This document shows positions 20,966 to 23,794 of a stretch of DNA of 23,794 nt, in pieces (within the stretch, counting starts at the first letter, position 1; each line of letters opens with the position of its first letter). The DNA is from Oscillospiraceae bacterium UBA4632 (lineage in GTDB: Bacteria; Bacillota; Clostridia; Oscillospirales; Oscillospiraceae), in the NCBI GenBank assembly GCA_002405995.1, contig DHMW01000109.1:6689-30482 (forward strand). The letters run 5' to 3'. The position numbers and the translations under genes are program-made. A model generated the notes under the pieces. The model was given only the letters and a program-made list of their open reading frames with translations. It was not told the DNA's origin and searched no databases.

Positions 20966-21280
20966 TTGAATCCATTTGAAGCCGCGCTTCTGCGCGATTT
21001 CGGCGGGCGCGAGGACTTCGGGCGCACGCTCGCCCACGCGCTGCGCCGCAGCGCGGGCGGGCAGGTATATCTCTCGCTGATGCCGGACGGAGCGCTCTGG
21101 CTCATCGGCGTGCAGGGCGGCGCACCCGCCGCAGGCACGGCGCTGCTGGCGCTTTCCGCGCCGCCGCTGCCGGTAAGCGAGAGGTCGCTCGCCCTGCGCA
21201 TTGCCGTGATCGACTGGCGGCACTGCGCGCGGCGCTACGACGCACTGGCGGCGCGCCGCGCCCGGTACCCCATGCCATAG
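20966..21280 (+). CDS. Small protein of unknown function, probable TTG start
   Basis: A 104-residue protein that I do not recognise. It begins NPFEAALLRDFGGREDFGRTL, continues with an alternating hydrophobic stretch (GGQVYLSLMPDGALWLIGVQGG) that could be two beta strands, and ends basic (Arg-rich). There is no signal peptide or membrane helix. I favour TTG at 20966: GAGGTGG lies about six bases upstream, and the same 13 bases GCGAGGTGGTCTG (20951-20963) occur in front of aroE on the other strand as its ribosome site. An ATG at 20918 is in frame but lies directly at the murI terminator with no ribosome site. Third positions are G/C rich like the neighbours. No promoter is evident after the murI terminator, so it may be poorly expressed. 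Confidence 0.6.
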   Translation: MNPFEAALLRDFGGREDFGRTLAHALRRSAGGQVYLSLMPDGALWLIGVQGGAPAAGTALLALSAPPLPVSERSLALRIAVIDWRHCARRYDALAARRARYPMP

Positions 21281-21302
21281 GCGCGCAGATCTCCGCGGGA
21301 AA

Positions 21303-21338
21303 GGGCGGGGCGCAGGCTTTTCTGCCTGCGTCCCGCCC
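21303..21338. terminator. Bidirectional hairpin terminator between the small gene and aroE-aroK
   Basis: GGGCGGGGCGCAGGC (21303-21317) pairs with GCCTGCGTCCCGCCC (21324-21338) over 15 bp with one G.T, around the loop TTTTCT. The T-tracts are short on both sides, but the stem is very stable and sits between convergent stops at 21280 and 21344. Confidence 0.7.
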
Positions 21339-21343
21339 TCCGC

Positions 21344-22564
21344 CTATTTCAGCGCGTCCAGGATCTGCCGCACGGCGCTCTCCGCCGTGCCGTTGTTATC
21401 GACGATGTGGTCGGCAAAGCGCGCGTAGCGCGGCCTGCGCTTTTCATACATCGCCGCAAGATCCCCCGCAGAGAGGGGACGACCCTCGCGCGGCAGCTTA
21501 TCCGCGCTGCGCTCCAGCCAGAAGATGATACCGTTCTGGTGCAGGAGGGCGTAGTTCTCCTCCCGCGTCACGCAGCCGCCGCCCGTGGCGATCACCGTAC
21601 CCGAGCGCTTGCCGAGGTCCGCGAGGACCTCGCTTTCGAGTGCGCGGAACGCTGTCTCGCCGCGCCTTTCGATAAGCTGTGCGCAGGACATTCCCGCGCG
21701 CTGCTCAAGCTCCGCGTCGCTGTCGAGCGCGATGCGGTCAAGCGCCTCGGCAAGCCGCGCGGCAACGGTGCTCTTGCCGCAGCCGGGCATCCCTACGAGA
21801 ACGATGTTCTGCATCTCGGCGCCCAACTCCCTCCAGATGCGCTCGGTCTCACTGTCCGGGATCGTCCGGCCTTCAAAGATCTCCGCCGAGCGCTTGGCCT
21901 GCGCAACAAGCATATAAAGCCCGCTCATGCAGGGGACGCCGCGCTTTTCCGCCTGCAGCATGAGCGCCGTGCGCGCGGGGTTGTAGACGATATCCAGCAC
22001 GCCCGCAAGATGCGGGAACCGCGCAAGCTCGAGCGGGGACACGCCGTTTGCGGGGTACATCCCAACGGGCGTGGTGTTCACGATGACCTCTGCGTCCGCG
22101 TGGCGGTCCAGATTGCTGTAGTTATCCTCCCCCCTGCGGGAGATGACGGTCACGCTGCGCGCGCCCAGCTCCCCGAGCACAGCGCAGACCGTTGCCGACG
22201 CGCCGCCGGAGCCGAGCACGAGCGTCTTTTTTCCCTCGATCTGAATGCCGCTCGCTTTCACCATGCCGGCAAAGCCGTAGGCGTCGGCATTGTCGCCGTA
22301 CAGCGTGCCGTCCGCGCGGCGCACGAGCACGTTCACGCTCCCGAGCCTGCGCGCGATGGGCGAAAGCTCCGCGCAGTACGGGATAACGGCCTTTTTATAG
22401 GGGATGGTGACGTTCAGGCCGTCAAAATTGCCGCTTGTTAAGAATTCGCCGAGCTTTTCGGGCGCGACCTCGCAGAGCCGGTACTCGTAGTCCGCAAGCC
22501 GGGCATGGATGGCGGGCGAATAGCTGTGACCCAGTTTTTCGCCCAGTAAGCCGCAGCGCTTCAT
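21344..22564 (-). CDS. aroE-aroK: Fused shikimate dehydrogenase (AroE) - shikimate kinase (AroK)
   Basis: A 406-residue bifunctional enzyme for two consecutive shikimate-pathway steps: NADPH reduction of 3-dehydroshikimate, then ATP phosphorylation of shikimate. AroE half (1-~248): GHSYSPAIH (12-20), NVTIPYK with catalytic K57, GDNADAYG with D91/D94, nucleotide loop GSGGAS (118-123), and NTTPVGMYP (163-171). AroK half (251-406): P-loop GMPGCGKST (258-266), FRALE (306-310), GGG (328-330), and lid EGRPL (360-364). The halves are joined with almost no linker at Met251. Start ATG 22564 directly abuts the pheA stop, with GAGGTGG inside pheA as ribosome site, so translation is probably coupled. It is the last gene of an aromatic amino-acid operon. 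Confidence 0.93.
   Translation of the reverse strand: MKRCGLLGEKLGHSYSPAIHARLADYEYRLCEVAPEKLGEFLTSGNFDGLNVTIPYKKAVIPYCAELSPIARRLGSVNVLVRRADGTLYGDNADAYGFAGMVKASGIQIEGKKTLVLGSGGASATVCAVLGELGARSVTVISRRGEDNYSNLDRHADAEVIVNTTPVGMYPANGVSPLELARFPHLAGVLDIVYNPARTALMLQAEKRGVPCMSGLYMLVAQAKRSAEIFEGRTIPDSETERIWRELGAEMQNIVLVGMPGCGKSTVAARLAEALDRIALDSDAELEQRAGMSCAQLIERRGETAFRALESEVLADLGKRSGTVIATGGGCVTREENYALLHQNGIIFWLERSADKLPREGRPLSAGDLAAMYEKRRPRYARFADHIVDNNGTAESAVRQILDALK
21812..21834 (-). promoter_or_regulatory. Possible internal ribosome site before the AroK half
   Basis: On the minus strand, GGAGGGAG (21834-21827) lies 12 bases before the in-frame ATG of Met251 (21814-21812), exactly where shikimate kinase begins. 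It could yield some free AroK; the spacing is longer than ideal. Confidence 0.3.
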
Positions 22565-23707
22565 TCAGACCACCTCGCTGTAGGAGCCGAGATAGGTGAA
22601 CTCCTCACACAGCTCCGGCAGCTCTCCCATAAGCTGAACGAACTGCGGGGAGTAGACCGAGGTCTCGAGGTCAAAGTAGAACATGAACTCGAAGTTGCGC
22701 TCCGGCATGGGGCGGCTTTCGAGCTTGTTGAGGTTGACGCCGAGCGCGTAGAAGCGCGAGAGCACCTTGTAGAGCGAGCCCGGGCGGTGCGGCAGCACCA
22801 TCATCAGACTCGTGCGGTCTGCGCCGGGGTAAATTTCGAGGTCTTTCGCAATACAGATGAAGCGCGTGAAATTGCTGCCCTGATCCTGCACGGAGGCGGC
22901 AAGGCAGTCAAGTCCGTAAAGCTCCATGCACGCGCGTGAGGAGAGCGCCGCCGCATCCCTTCTGCCGGACTCGGCGACCAGCCTGGCAGCCGCCGCGGTA
23001 TTCTCGCAGCGGATGACCCGCGCATTCGGCAGTCTCTGCAAAAAGGCGGCGCACTGGCTGATCGCCTGCTCGTGGGAGTATATCTCGCGGATATCCTCCA
23101 GCCTCGCGCCGGGATTGACAAGCAGGTTATGGTCAACCTTGATGCGCACCGAGCGCACGATGCGGAAGTTGTGGCGCATCATCAGGTCGTACACCGCGTT
23201 CACGCTGCCCGCCGTGCTGTTTTCCAGCGGCAGCACACCGTAGCGGCAGAGGCCCTTTTCAATGGCGGAAAACACCGCCTCGAACGAGCTGAAAAAGAAC
23301 GTATTCGGGCGCTTGAAGAGCCTTTCGCACGCCTGCGAGGAATACGCCCCCTCCACGCCCTGGCAGGCGACGGCGGCGTCCTCGGGAAAGAGCTGCGGCG
23401 TCTTTTCGATGGCCCCGGCGATTTTTGCGGGCAGGTCTCCCCTCGTGCCGAGCAGGCGGCCCTGGCGGCTGCGGCTGAGCTCGAAGATCAGCGAATAGAG
23501 CGAAAGCGCGTATTCGCGCAGCTCCGGCGGCGTTTTTTCGGCAATTTCGCGCAGCTTTTCCTTCTCGCGGCGCGCGTCGAGCACGCGCAGGCCGTTGGCC
23601 TTCTTGTATTCCGCGATCTTTTCGGCGGTCTCCATGCGCCGGGCAAAGAGCGCGATGAGCTGATCGTCAATGCGGTCGATCTCTTTTCGATAGTCGTTTA
23701 AATCCAT
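22565..23707 (-). CDS. pheA: P-protein: chorismate mutase / prephenate dehydratase with ACT domain
   Basis: A 380-residue bifunctional enzyme converting chorismate to prephenate and then phenylpyruvate. Residues 1-~85 are an AroQ-type chorismate mutase (DYRKEIDRIDDQLIALFARR). Residues ~112-288 are prephenate dehydratase: ENSTAG (162-167), SHEQA (211-215), and the catalytic TRF (281-283). Residues ~298-378 are an ACT domain with HRPGSL (307-312) and ESRP (330-333), the phenylalanine-binding motif, so feedback inhibition by Phe is expected. Start ATG 23707 has AAGGG just upstream. It lies six bases after the aroC stop and its TGA abuts the aroE ATG, a tight operon. Confidence 0.94.
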   Translation of the reverse strand: MDLNDYRKEIDRIDDQLIALFARRMETAEKIAEYKKANGLRVLDARREKEKLREIAEKTPPELREYALSLYSLIFELSRSRQGRLLGTRGDLPAKIAGAIEKTPQLFPEDAAVACQGVEGAYSSQACERLFKRPNTFFFSSFEAVFSAIEKGLCRYGVLPLENSTAGSVNAVYDLMMRHNFRIVRSVRIKVDHNLLVNPGARLEDIREIYSHEQAISQCAAFLQRLPNARVIRCENTAAAARLVAESGRRDAAALSSRACMELYGLDCLAASVQDQGSNFTRFICIAKDLEIYPGADRTSLMMVLPHRPGSLYKVLSRFYALGVNLNKLESRPMPERNFEFMFYFDLETSVYSPQFVQLMGELPELCEEFTYLGSYSEVV

Positions 23708-23713
23708 GTTCCC

Positions 23714-23794
23714 TTACCTCATTTCCTTTTTGCGCGACAGATATGCGTCATAGACTGCGATCGCCGCCGCAGCCTCCACGCAGGGCACGGCGCG
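23714..23794 (-). CDS. aroC: Chorismate synthase, last 26 residues (gene enters from the right edge)
   Basis: The frame is open from the window edge to TAA at 23716-23714 and reads RAVPCVEAAAAIAVYDAYLSRKKEMR in two parts: RAVPCVEAAAA then IAVYDAYLSRKKEMR. The RAVPxVEAxAA pattern is the conserved C-terminus of chorismate synthase, which makes chorismate from EPSP. Position just before pheA and aroE-aroK agrees. Identification rests on a short tail plus context. Confidence 0.8.
   Translation of the reverse strand, partial: RAVPCVEAAAAIAVYDAYLSRKKEMR

Noticed and set aside
1..23794. CRISPR array, insertion sequence, phage att site or defence island
   Set aside because: No regularly spaced repeats, transposase or integrase genes, or target-site duplications were seen; the tRNA-Leu is intact with no duplicated 3' end nearby.

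Overview
This looks like a chromosomal segment from a GC-rich Firmicute, most likely a gut-type Clostridia of the Oscillospiraceae kind. That placement is inference. It rests on strong G/C preference at third codon positions with AAAGGAGG-type ribosome sites, an S-layer-homology (SLH) anchored wall hydrolase, a YhaM exonuclease, a selenium-dependent molybdenum hydroxylase maturation set, a putrescine-type carbamoyltransferase, a MarR plus heterodimeric ABC exporter cassette, and a YacP/Rae1-type NYN domain. I saw no insertion sequence, phage module, CRISPR array or integrase. The window is densely coding and reads as ordinary chromosome, with several unusual domain architectures.

Layout. 1-508 (-): 5' part of a putrescine/ornithine-type carbamoyltransferase running off the left edge. 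738-2501 (+): Na+/phosphate cotransporter with a PhoU-like tail. 2595-4619 (-): secreted wall hydrolase with two muramidase-type domains (GH24-like and GH25) separated by three SLH repeats. 4761-5702 (-): FliB-like Cys-rich lysine N-methylase. 5836-5920 (+): tRNA-Leu(UAG). 6003-8624 (+): TetM/EF-G-like ribosomal GTPase fused to a YacP/Rae1-like NYN nuclease. 8787-12950 (+): MarR regulator and a two-subunit ABC exporter with overlapping genes. 13092-14330 (+): dicarboxylate/amino-acid:cation symporter. 14424-15374 (+): YhaM-family exoribonuclease. 15485-17939 (-): xdhC-yqeC-yqeB. 18057-19862 (-): second Na+/phosphate cotransporter. 20075-20869 (+): glutamate racemase. 20966-21280 (+): small unknown protein. 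21344-23794 (-): aromatic amino-acid operon aroC (3' end only), pheA, and a fused aroE-aroK.

How the genes work together. Three units are clear. The right-hand minus-strand operon covers shikimate reduction and phosphorylation, chorismate formation and the chorismate-to-phenylpyruvate steps. The xdhC-yqeC-yqeB unit matures a selenium-dependent molybdenum hydroxylase encoded elsewhere. The MarR/ABC unit is an exporter cassette with a likely self-regulatory operator. Transcription units are mostly separated by strong intrinsic terminators, several of them bidirectional between convergent genes, and several good sigma-A-type promoters can be read.

The most interesting part is 5797-12950. A ribosomal-protection-type GTPase carrying its own A-site-type mRNA endonuclease domain lies just downstream of tRNA-Leu, with no promoter of its own that I can see. 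Immediately after it come a MarR regulator and a BmrCD-like heterodimeric exporter. This may be a ribosome-stress/antibiotic response neighbourhood, but the functional link is inferred from domains and adjacency only.
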